From an uncultured Eubacteriales bacterium (lineage in GTDB: Bacteria > Bacillota > Clostridia > Christensenellales > Aristaeellaceae), in NCBI GenBank assembly GCA_902800625.1, contig CADCFG010000008.1, positions 1 through 64,000 of the forward strand: DNA of 64,000 nucleotides, in the 5' to 3' direction. Below the pieces are notes generated by a model. It saw nothing but the letters and a program-made list of their open reading frames with translations, did not search any database and was not told where the DNA came from. Below, one piece after another: positions 40,701 to 44,345 of this stretch. Each line of letters begins with the position of its first letter. Positions within the stretch are counted from its first letter, which is position 1. The position numbers and the translations under genes are program-made.

Positions 40701-42684
40701 GGACGCCAAGGGCGCCGGCCTCAATCCGGATTCCGACGCCACCGTCACGCTGAACATGAACACCTATATCGACATCAATCGCGATTCGGACGGCAGCCGC
40801 GACACCACGCAGCTGATCAGCAACAACGGCGACATCAACGTGTATGTGGACAACGCCGGGCTGAACGTGCATGCCTACGCCAAGGCCGAAGGCAAGGCGG
40901 CGGCCGGCTGGTCAAACGCCGACGCCGTGGTGGAGGCCAACCTGGGCAACACCATCTGGGTGGACAGCGCCAACCTCTATCCCCGCAGGACCGTCACGTT
41001 GCTGGCCAGCAGCGGCGGCAGGGACGGCGACAAGCCCAGCTTCGACATCGAGGCCACCGCCGAGATGTACGCCGCCGGCGCCGCCTATCCCCACGCGGAG
41101 CTGAAGGGCCTGCCCTTCAACCAGGTGCGCACCAACAACGCCCGCAAAGTGGCCCGCAGGGGCAAGTTCGTCCACGAGGCCATCAATCCCCGGAACGACG
41201 TGAAAAGAAATATCGTGGCCAAATGTTCGGACACCACCACCGGCTGGAAGCTCAAGGAAGACGAGGACAAGGAGTCCTTCAACTGGGGCGGCGCGAAGAA
41301 CCGCTGCGATTTCTGCACCACGAACCAGGGCGAGCGGGTGGGTGTCAATGCCTCCGAGCGTTACAATGCCGGACAGAACCCGCATGCCGCCAGCTTCGCC
41401 AAGGCGCTCTCCCCGCTGGTAGACATCCAGCGGATGCTGGAGGAGCTGGGCATCAGCAAGGCCCGCTACGGCGAGGAGGACTACGCTGCCGCCAGCGCCA
41501 TCTTCGTGCTGGATTATCCCGTGATGCTGCAGAAGGATGTGACGCTGTCGGGCGACCAGCTCAACAGATACCGCCTGTGGACCAACGTTGCCACCCAGCT
41601 GGACGTCCACCTGCTGCCCAATGCCACCCGCCTCTACGGCAGGCGCCGCAATGAAAAGCTGATGCTGCAATACGTGGCCGAGGTGATCCGCGGCGACGTG
41701 CGCGGCGACGGCGAGACCCACGAGATCGACATCATCACCGCCCTGACCGACTATGCGGCCAGCCACCCGGTGATCCCCATCGGTTCCACCGGTTCGCTGG
41801 ACTTCTCCACCGGCGTGCTGATGCTGCCCGCCCGGGCGGACTTCGAGCTGTACCTGCACGAGGTGTCCGGCCAGTGGCTGATCGACAAGCTGGGCGAGGG
41901 CTTCATCCGGATGCTCACTGGCGACCAGGACGAGATCAACGAAGCCGTGCTGAACGGCAGGGAGCTGCCTGACGGCCAGATCGTGGAGAGCCTGATCGAC
42001 GGCGGCGATCGAGACGGCTGGAAGCTGTACTGGCTGGGCGACACCCCCGAAACGGCGACCGACCCCGACCAGGTGCTGGTGGGCCTGCTGGTGAACCCGG
42101 ACACCGACGAGGTGGACGCCTTCCGCACCAGCGTGAATATGCTGAACAATGGCGAGGACCCCGTGGACGTGTCGCTGTACCTGTATCGCGACAGCAAGGC
42201 CGACCGCATGGAGATCGAGAAGTACAACGCCATGTTCTTCGATACCCCCGAGGGCGAGAAGAGCCTGGTGAAGGTGGTCACCGACGTGCTGATGGAGCGC
42301 GAGCTGGAAATGCCCAAATCGTTGAACATCGTGCTGCGCGCCTGGGAGATCGAAGGCGCCGACTTCCCGGTCTACAGCCTCACCGACCACTTCTTCGCCC
42401 TGTGCGACGGCACGGACGGCGGCGTGAGCATGTTCGACGGCTTCTACACCAACACCTTCGACGGCGACACCTTCGACTCCGATTACATCCATATCGAGGG
42501 TATCGTGGACGGCGACCTGAACGTCACCGTCAAGCAGGGCCAGAACATCTGGCCGGAGTGGACCGACGAGGATGCCGCTTCCGACATCGCAGGCAACGAT
42601 TACGCCCGCCTGGACGGCGTGTGGGGCCCGGAGACGGAAGCGCCCCAGGCCGACGAGCTGCCGGAGGAATCTGCGAAGGCTTGA
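22705..42684 (+). CDS. Giant LktA-like filamentous adhesin
   Basis: 6,659 aa; GGAGG precedes the ATG. Signal peptide 1-38; acidic Glu/Pro/Thr stalk (93-316); a beta-rich region with RTX-like glycine-aspartate turns (GSGNDTVDV, GDGDDQITV; about 542-670); then, from about 915 to 6,100, dozens of beta-solenoid-like repeats alternating 'VAGAVSVxxxxNxxxAxVG' with 'GxVTVxAxS', the pattern I associate with LktA-family filamentous adhesins. Interruptions: InlB-like segments (about 1229-1332, 1579-2129, 3006-3219), a helical island (about 2600-2900) and an acidic insert (about 4680-4790). The last 550 residues form a distinct domain with C6174, C6201 and C6204 (NRCDFC). No TPS domain, sortase signal or SLH repeat is seen. 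It lies 101 bp after the first giant gene and may share its transcript. Likely an exported fibre; ligand unknown. Confidence 0.88.
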   Translation: MNNMMKMAKRVLALALVLTLMLGSVGGYAPGWFRALATEAAEGGEATMPPTPDNPALEPPEAPTAPEAPAIDAAPEVPAAQETASGADAPAETGDAVAADAPVEMETAVETDAPVETETAVDTDVPVETETAADTDTPVEAETDAEKDTPVEEETAVDTDAPVEAGETAAAEEPAATGDGETAAPEEQPTEPGEETTEPGEEATEPEEEAAIIEEGITETEEEPTESEEETAGTEEEAAEPEEETTEPEEEAAIIEEGITETEEEPTEPEEETPATEEEAAIIEEGITETEEEPTEPEEETPATEEETTEPEENTAEPEAAPAEAEGLLGVQLNAAQNEVALARDAASGTVQVEQQQTAPIPAANAGDSETDKKEGISVLQQRIDKVLSANGRLSGTVRIILERNTIFEGNSSGENKGKIVIDAGARDIGDDFAVELITEDAGETGTEGEGFTTINADLIIRGVKVVMKSIMMAAGKSITVRAEDAEQNKDKGGHLVFNGTANAPNELIVNVNKNSSAEIYAVDNDDVITATTAASAKSLYVNAGDGLNRINVNAGGGRVEIVTGSGNDTVDVNISGANNGVYVDTGSSTDYLTIVDAAQASAVQIPELDADGNPKVDKEGNPVYKKSGTYEINTGDGDDQITVDLRAGAGNMTVNTGTGGAVIDVLKGDYRSIENLDYKFNPNSTEQIKPTQSNTKITFVNEDASAVDRYTVDVNAGLAVDELRFDKGAASVYLKGKLNNRLPQGVTNPIGYIGGTPAQGFQMHVASSQDDKETAQDQDLTLKITYADPGKVNFTDALKNKKRVEVYTTGTGIFNVTANDDFTDYVIKTPVSRDIERIVVSGSNRPLMLSNLVFDADELGDDAPYIPGVTGENGSLANLNVLIKAPTIDIIRTIRAQNVRAESALGSLSLGGAFENYHNGQSLGDIAADMISVADAAEINVHSSIETAHDIALVARVKHFGSLFTLLPAALDLVNVKLARAMVNINAGADLSARGNVTAQAKIDTTIGYYVDVDGDTHQVKQNQAGGPIGIDVVVNNASVNVAHGANIEADNDIILAASSDVRAYNYANYGGFFSPVALSVTAITNTVNVQVNGTLNAGRKVKLDASGSVEDETRSTYQSGVNVVGGGAAGGFVAVNVVDQVVNAVIGEHAHVTAGGDVAVYSSNVANVQTIATAGGDKMAQQSSPTVASAIGLFKALSGILFDKFKGTFVDREAEKFVKTVTKLSASDYSIRVVEPSDDNEQGGSTTVKTKVGDKLDKAGNVATYGIIEPKANDGYKVQTVMIRYLGYDKTTGAANDHYTYEEVVKNQYGQYLFLLENADVEVMVTYAKEGAAGGNAVAADGQQQVDVNADDLEDSFELPDLFEDAAEGIAGNADDADDVAVEGGAQAEDGHAAHDLVFDSEYIKDGSIVTWKTGEDGKSLKSVRGGQKIRLIPNANKSAKDGSAVTELKSLSVVYTHTVDGNEVVETIKIEADSQGRYIFTVPDDIPADVKLYVHAEFGAIEDNSARQPAHKQLTGSLAVGVTLNKGGSRIASGSVVTAGGDVDMFGYTRTYTNTQADGTAITPKDAAQVAKEQSKPQTVQKVTYSVQGANVSMKVNGTLPGTITRDVDPAHAASVATPKLTFKLDDAYKSQVEKVSVVISYYTKINPSLSAGKRVSETVELDKTSDGVYTFDLNTTKYAEVDGSTLEITFMFRDSDGNLVAIQGDAKAASKFVVPNAIRTSVNQKKEAGVTTDLGRLDFHDVRYAADDTAKAKPLYYFTITPETGYKCDPAAGGSNATATTIKSNKSVLYASWIGADGSPQKGTLTHDDTCAVNEWYFKSVDGNNAVPAGALITITAVFSEDKRDVTINYEENNKDGNTYGSAKLNKDSAKQGDKIQVTLKPKDGWVPVGVAAVLRTGTTGTTRAVDSANIAFKGNGVWEITVPVLGSGEKMFVTPLFNSKNIELKNTGNVDIKTSEADGKAANGQTITIQLKDDDIKAGKKLDLANTTVTYQGQKLTVNDKGEFTIPKGDEYNATVLTINAALKDKTIELKEFVSGEDRIAPVSKLVDPGETVTLKVEAREGYRAKAGTVKATITIQTASGTSTRQVFASWKEKDTYTLKLPTVGDGETITNIQLAAEFEPGSDGVALSMGVGVAVGVTLAENILEIQGGSDVPVLDENGDPVKENGKVKTRHIDPAQVTDNGLSMVAVSVGSKAITEAKAGYNEGDTGVAGAIAVQVAKTTTDVAVRKDAQIKHDGLIFMMAKAKQDFKVTGDASGKKDGNEAEGTGVGAGIAFAIDGLTTRGVIEDGVVFKEGSKASGITINVGHKEKDQVTARAGATGGSAWVPVAAVDVFNSEVLAEMGRLKDESGKDLDVLDVSGKVKIKASGESAKAQYNHEVTADASARGGKTAMGGAFIVTWLKNDVQALLNQSLNATKDISISAIAGDALKAVAKAAASGGDAGGEDEKGDGSADKQADRILKGAGGVAGRFGGMDGAAIKNGANDRQKAETAEQTVTGAGAFVLNVMKNASRAEIKDGVNITTKGALTVSSLNRTDATVKADASATKSDVGVGIGVAINIVTMDNIARIGNGSVSADSLAVTAEIAKAPTKVRTVTVAEDETRFSNAFTEQIKEALRDMVGPEVAKKVGWLIDIDSEGIGKFCQTLIDDLNLGKLFELMTNAPGESFENFGKAIWERLKDFPKVLIQPLLEAYQEVYRSGQYLTADGSDGLMKILDTVWAELSVQLPGEVVSTVKDKLFKEGLPKIGGSVIDMITDKITGKGNDGDKIKETLKDVLIDSLKGVMDKMIDNTVRAVGAQLPLLNPSNITLVQELKKKSWADLKASVIPYITTTFRTTVWDYAPVVEKIQADGFVGAIQKELRKALKESSVAMTNEAIDKLLGVMNVKFEREAIEDRHIVTTQAIAGSGAKKKSGAGSLAIAVANLNTLAEIAGGSGSVTVTGDMTVNAEEVRRVRTHSTAAVDERGEADNNDGAGDSDNANTGGGDAATTTATDPDGNVTVTTGVGGSVLSFGGMNDDESIEIEAQDGYCLEKGKLVRTYCKADGTEVVDKLDFESAKGDDGAISYWFDPMDGVDTTGMTDEEIESLKINIDVEFTELLKEIPKPTLRYETQGKEYPADKQITVSVEGRENDESGKAWGKVNDLGEITIPVEPGLKVSGIVVTGMDGISFITYGVGEDDDEIVQASANDSEEVYVFKVPAQGVKSIIVTFEEDHDVEHVEQQRQAQKDRAGRTVGVGAAFTLTYGKSSVKAAIGDDEQGTSRNVTAGTLSVTASSEHEEENYATAGADPFEGTSDDIKDFALDAAVSVNILDNDVRAAIAKGGQVTTTAKPDASDDAVAPAKAEDEEEEDLPEEIDVTKGALIVSATEVGASETKASAFAAGSTTAVGASVAVNVSLSDITAEMNAAAKVSGKAVVRTHTLSRDDTWSFASAMGADIQRSLNKFSDGASTVAEKANDVTTGKIFDEKKETKGNKTNSKINDRLNDKRVIKEDGQKARGDLNVSANVMRSQNVEVDNGEDAGQGADIARDFVNVEGGQEVDGFQNPNKKSSLRVAAALGVTVALHSATTSVNQAINAAREILVSATNAGNFNTRSTGAAMSLAKEKGKSIAAAVGISVNRNQAHATVNGNLAAADGDVTVSADLKQNLTDTYRGRLAVQSIAGAVSGKGSDTSVAGALSLLFSYGETDAIVDGDLKGNAVSVTANDKSKLAVRAGGINVSKGANVGAGVSVATIWSANTVKAEVKDGATIDADSFTLKAVKAPVTWDDYRFPLSLQDLISDSSDLDDGERENVYPGLIDVHKKPGEKSYTVSINMDTYTLMKLADALNFLSSKNYYTEAIAGSLVTGQADSTKPNKLNAAGSISIVRALNSVEAVLGNNVTINKGGNRAKGDVTILAQDDTTARMIGGAVAAGSAKNSAGITLTYLYDKDEAKAVVGDNLNIKAGSVSHRAVASTNVESYNAAASVSSASQADKSIGGGLDVVLLNTIANAKIGDSATVDAGGKLDIAADSNLNLMLISVSASVAKAATAAGGTIAVLVNDAEAKASVGKNHSLSADGDVTVAGRAVDKLLSVIASASAAVTSKGAAAGSLNVLVDNAKGKVFLDEGGAGKGIASRKGSVSLLGETETRVANVTVAVAGGKDKATGLSANINVLHRDSGVEAKGGAGYVIDAAKDVLISSHGMDVSRVVSMAVAAASSGNGISGNLPVLVSRNKVKTTLGSVTVKAGGEAAFASRLDDVTKAIAGSLGLSWSSNAAAATAMFVNKENEVTTDMGTSTVTAAGSSGALAKKVPGGEAFTGIYVGAKVVDDILAVAAGIAAAGNKGLTGNLLWSSNKNVVKADASQASLSALAKNASGKAVGGGSVTVNAANDSKQIIFAGGLNAAKSVAAGASIAVLTAAKEVTAKAHNAKAWQDVNVAASNTDNVFEMALSAGGSGKAAVEIGIAYQSLKSRVNAVVASEIEANRGSFNLKSVNDVNLDNTAVALAGAGKAAVTPVFAVSVFTGESNAILGGGTVKAAKGVNVSATANKDMGQYTVGAAASGQAAVSGAVSVASLKDTTNALVSNGTVINADTLDVTAQSDLTQVGASAAVAASAKGAVAVNGMLTIAKGNALAEMDGAATLSGKANVKAASERNIVNVAATVAIGGQVGVGVTVMGLVAGDRMDQDAADMLTYGNSSSKSGDKTFDSTAIIDKMHELGIKDTSDLEEKKDKDGNVTQTSLADDLTGNGHSNGNTSVGTNGKFDATSGFVEGDTFDGAPDSNDDKQDMTETEDIKKARAAAGNTAYSSDPKDSVVARIGMNGNVTARGVDVYAEQDTKADVVGATVSGGSMAGVGVSVAIAMLRSNVFATSLGTVDAKEGSVNVTAVSKSGGVMPDGDEQARTAAISKDLGESEDDELKESLTTLKDMLSKRSIRVVGVAAGIGSAGVGAAGSVVRTDNITRATLGGTVKNAGALNVDAASDYGNVSALTLAIGGGAEAGLSAAFAMAMTNGTVESKIDRSANITGANTKIAVTSESVVKANALAVTAAAGGVAGGAAGVAIAANSLTQNTLVDRGAKIDMTGENATLKVKGTSSTKADTFLLGVSIGSGAAGFGEAASIVSPTLNTGIGTTGSGTVSLGKLASVDVLNDVTSSATANVLSVSAGGVALQGNVLLVFNDTDATAKVANASGTLGSMKINGELGATGRSRLAAAAVGGSAGGVSVSYVDVDSKNNAILDTDNFTATVLGDLTVSTGEDDTRKTSADAASVAAGIAATVSVSLNAAVARNRAVNSATITGKRGLTAANVNLKANANGDADARFYGLSVGTGSVAGSVDVALNETTAKAIMKLDGALDANLNAASDVDGATTAKMYTGSGAIYGAKVNVAVAYGKTNSIVDVDIAKAPTKKVNIEAHSTGKDDVNTTIDNQSFEVFSAAAMVGTAYSKDNFSARVKLRGGDYDLGKVDVKTDYDTNAEAVVTPSAAGVDVSFVKLAVNYAGANSTATAGSELELADGANLKVDGDIAVKTVGKAETNAQVVSAKYVTANVIGVGVSISDSEMNGRQAATLRMNGGSIEKASDLRVQSLTDKALATAAVGTSGVGEDEADTATVSLVNVNVNSATARENLASTASILGSGRDANTIAADSLTLMADTGMTSVKDEKGNITDKPVVTTARSKSATATEIGIVSGGGLLSDATSTDSFNVVLSGVAADIAGEANLNSSTHTEAFAEGSNPGNWTLLQIAVTEMEAKVGEEGDRQTSKVIVGDETTLTTGGALKIAASNEGNAHTDLSQASANSIVGVKVSKLPTDSWYDTGVSIGSNAVLTSVADASITSDSSAKAKSVVESDGVGLVVDVSVMKGKNVLHDENNLDIGDGTEITTGDDLTLSSTSSAQLTAKTVVSGGGALAGEYGTAENIVTRANRVTIADNAKLTSEDGALSITAASGEADDIQTNVKVTAGGLFLLGNATAETSLTANSEILVGQNVELNAREDMDLLARSTSRTAKGGVGLNTEAKVDAKGAGLNPDSDATVTLNMNTYIDINRDSDGSRDTTQLISNNGDINVYVDNAGLNVHAYAKAEGKAAAGWSNADAVVEANLGNTIWVDSANLYPRRTVTLLASSGGRDGDKPSFDIEATAEMYAAGAAYPHAELKGLPFNQVRTNNARKVARRGKFVHEAINPRNDVKRNIVAKCSDTTTGWKLKEDEDKESFNWGGAKNRCDFCTTNQGERVGVNASERYNAGQNPHAASFAKALSPLVDIQRMLEELGISKARYGEEDYAAASAIFVLDYPVMLQKDVTLSGDQLNRYRLWTNVATQLDVHLLPNATRLYGRRRNEKLMLQYVAEVIRGDVRGDGETHEIDIITALTDYAASHPVIPIGSTGSLDFSTGVLMLPARADFELYLHEVSGQWLIDKLGEGFIRMLTGDQDEINEAVLNGRELPDGQIVESLIDGGDRDGWKLYWLGDTPETATDPDQVLVGLLVNPDTDEVDAFRTSVNMLNNGEDPVDVSLYLYRDSKADRMEIEKYNAMFFDTPEGEKSLVKVVTDVLMERELEMPKSLNIVLRAWEIEGADFPVYSLTDHFFALCDGTDGGVSMFDGFYTNTFDGDTFDSDYIHIEGIVDGDLNVTVKQGQNIWPEWTDEDAASDIAGNDYARLDGVWGPETEAPQADELPEESAKA
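22983..23650 (+). repeat. Acidic Glu/Pro/Thr stalk repeats in the second giant protein
   Basis: Two styles follow one another: 'TDAPVETETAV' units (about 23000-23190), then 'TEPEEEATEPEEE' and 'IIEEGITETEEEPTE' units (about 23270-23650). The stalk resembles that of the preceding giant protein in composition but not in exact sequence. Confidence 0.85.
23458..23625 (+). repeat. Perfect 84-bp tandem duplication
   Basis: Bases 23458-23541 and 23542-23625 read identically, encoding a 28-residue unit beginning AAIIEEGITETEEEP. A third, shorter relative begins at 23332. Identity at the base level indicates a recent event and a site of likely length variation. Confidence 0.92.
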
Positions 42685-42705
42685 CGGAAAGCGAAAAGCA
42701 CATGG

Positions 42706-42735
42706 GAGAGGGAACCGCAAAAGCGGTTCCCTCTC
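42706..42735 (+). terminator. Terminator-like stem after the second giant gene
   Basis: A perfect 13-bp stem, GAGAGGGAACCGC / GCGGTTCCCTCTC with an AAAA loop, 22 bases after the stop. The following bases are AACTGTATTT rather than a pure T-run. Confidence 0.8.
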
Positions 42736-42769
42736 AACTGTATTTACCCCGCGCACCGGCACGAATCCC

Positions 42770-42798
42770 TTGATGAATGCGCGGTTGTGTGGTATTAT
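42770..42798 (+). promoter_or_regulatory. Promoter of the MATE-NRPS operon
   Basis: TTGATG (42770-42775), a 17-base spacer, TATTAT (42793-42798). It gives an untranslated leader of roughly 175 bases before the MATE start. Confidence 0.75.
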
Positions 42799-42831
42799 TT
42801 ATTTTGGTATGGTGTGTAAACAGGCCGTAGG

Positions 42832-42843
42832 ACGGCATGCCGT
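42832..42843. promoter_or_regulatory. 12-bp perfect palindrome downstream of the MATE-NRPS promoter
   Basis: ACGGCATGCCGT is centred about 40 bases after the -10, a position where a dyad could bind a repressor. No regulator gene is adjacent, and a 12-bp palindrome can arise by chance in GC-rich DNA. Confidence 0.3.
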
Positions 42844-42981
42844 TCATTCCCGATGATCCGTGGAAAACCCGGCGCTGGATGCGCGGGCTCCGGCAGAAGC
42901 ACATCAAAGGCGTCGGGCGGGCCCCTTGCAGGGCTTGCGCCATGGCCGCGCGGAAAGAGGCCGACAGGAGGACGTGACGAT

Positions 42982-44316
42982 ATGGCATTGAAGAAGATAC
43001 AGCTATCCGACCACTTTACGGCATCGAAGCTGCTGTTGTTTTCCCTGCCCAGCATCGGCATGCAGCTGGTGGACAATACCTACCAGGTGGCCGACGGCTA
43101 CTTCATTTCCAACTACATTGGCCCCTCCGCCTTCGCGGCGGAGAACCTGGTCTTTCCGCCCATGGTGGTGGTGATGGGCGTGGGCATGATGTTCGGCAGC
43201 GGCGCGTCGGCGCTGATCGCCCACACCCTCGGCGAGGGGGACGGGGAAAAGGCCAACCGCCAGCTGAGCCTGACGGTGGGCATGCTGGCCATTTTTGGCG
43301 CGCTGGTGTCGGCGCTGCTGTTCATGCTGATGCCCTGGATCTCCCGAGCCGTCGGCGCCTCGGAAAACCTGGTGCCCTATTGCGTGGAGTACGGGCGCAT
43401 CCTGGCGGTGTGCATGCCCTTCCAGATGCTGAACAGCGCCTTCCATCCGCTGCTGATCACGGCGGACCGGCCGGGACTTGGGCTGTGGGTGTCCATACTG
43501 AACGCGACGGTGAACATCCTGCTGGATTGGGTGGCCGTGGCCCTGCTGGGCTGGGGACTGCGCGGCGCAGCGCTGGCCACGGGCCTGGCCTGGGTCATCA
43601 GCGCCTTGGTGCCCCTCGTCTGGTTCGCGGGCAAGAAGCACAACCTGCGCTATGGTCCCTTCCGCTGGAATGGGCGGGACCTTTGGAAGACCCTGTACAA
43701 CGGCGCGTCAGAGATGATGGATTGCGTGTCCTACGCCTTGATCGCCACGCTGTTCAACAGCCAGCTGCTCCGGTATGCGGGGGAGGGCGGCGTCGACGCC
43801 TACGCTGTGAGCGAATACGTGGGCGGCGTGTTCCTGGCCGTGTTCGTCGGCGTCTCCATGAGCGTCACTTCGGTGGTGGGCTACCACCTGGGCCAGGAAA
43901 ACAAGGCGGAGCTGCGCAGCGTGCGCAGGGGCGGCTTCCAGCTGATGGGGGCGCTGGGCCTGGCCATGGCCGCGATCAGCTTTGTGTTTGCGGAGCCCAT
44001 CGCCCGCGTATTCGTGGGTTACGACGAGGCGCTGACGGCCCTGTCCACCCAGGCCTTGAAGATCATAGCCCTTTCCTATCTACTGGGCGGCATGACCAGC
44101 CTCGGCGCCGCTTACTTCACCGGCATGGGCGACGGCACCGGTTCGCTGGTGGTGGCCACGCTCAAGAGCTTCGCGGTGCCGCTGGCGGGGCTGCTGCTGC
44201 TGCCGCGGTGGCTGGGCACAATGGGCATCTGGATCGTTACGCCGCTGGCGGAGGCCGTCAGCATGATCGCGGTGATCGCCATTTTCCTCCGCTATCGCAA
44301 GCGGGAGATACTTTGA
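42982..44316 (+). CDS. MATE family efflux transporter
   Basis: 444 aa with about twelve membrane helices. The start at 42982 follows AGGAGG by 9 bases; the longer frame of 43 extra residues is polar and unlike the family. The N-terminus (LPSIGMQLVDNTYQVADGYF, then FAAENLVFP) and the internal second half (EMMDCVSYALIATLFNSQL) fit the two-bundle MATE fold, and length is normal. MATE proteins export small organic molecules using proton or sodium gradients. The NRPS start is 29 bases downstream on the same transcript, so the likely cargo is the NRPS product (inference). Confidence 0.92.
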   Translation: MALKKIQLSDHFTASKLLLFSLPSIGMQLVDNTYQVADGYFISNYIGPSAFAAENLVFPPMVVVMGVGMMFGSGASALIAHTLGEGDGEKANRQLSLTVGMLAIFGALVSALLFMLMPWISRAVGASENLVPYCVEYGRILAVCMPFQMLNSAFHPLLITADRPGLGLWVSILNATVNILLDWVAVALLGWGLRGAALATGLAWVISALVPLVWFAGKKHNLRYGPFRWNGRDLWKTLYNGASEMMDCVSYALIATLFNSQLLRYAGEGGVDAYAVSEYVGGVFLAVFVGVSMSVTSVVGYHLGQENKAELRSVRRGGFQLMGALGLAMAAISFVFAEPIARVFVGYDEALTALSTQALKIIALSYLLGGMTSLGAAYFTGMGDGTGSLVVATLKSFAVPLAGLLLLPRWLGTMGIWIVTPLAEAVSMIAVIAIFLRYRKREIL

Positions 44317-44345
44317 CCGACAAATCGCTAAATGGAGCTGTTTCT

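Noticed and set aside
42685..42981. Known riboswitch before the MATE gene (guanidine, cyclic di-GMP, molybdenum cofactor or preQ1 type)
   Set aside because: None of the conserved cores that I know for these classes is visible in the leader.
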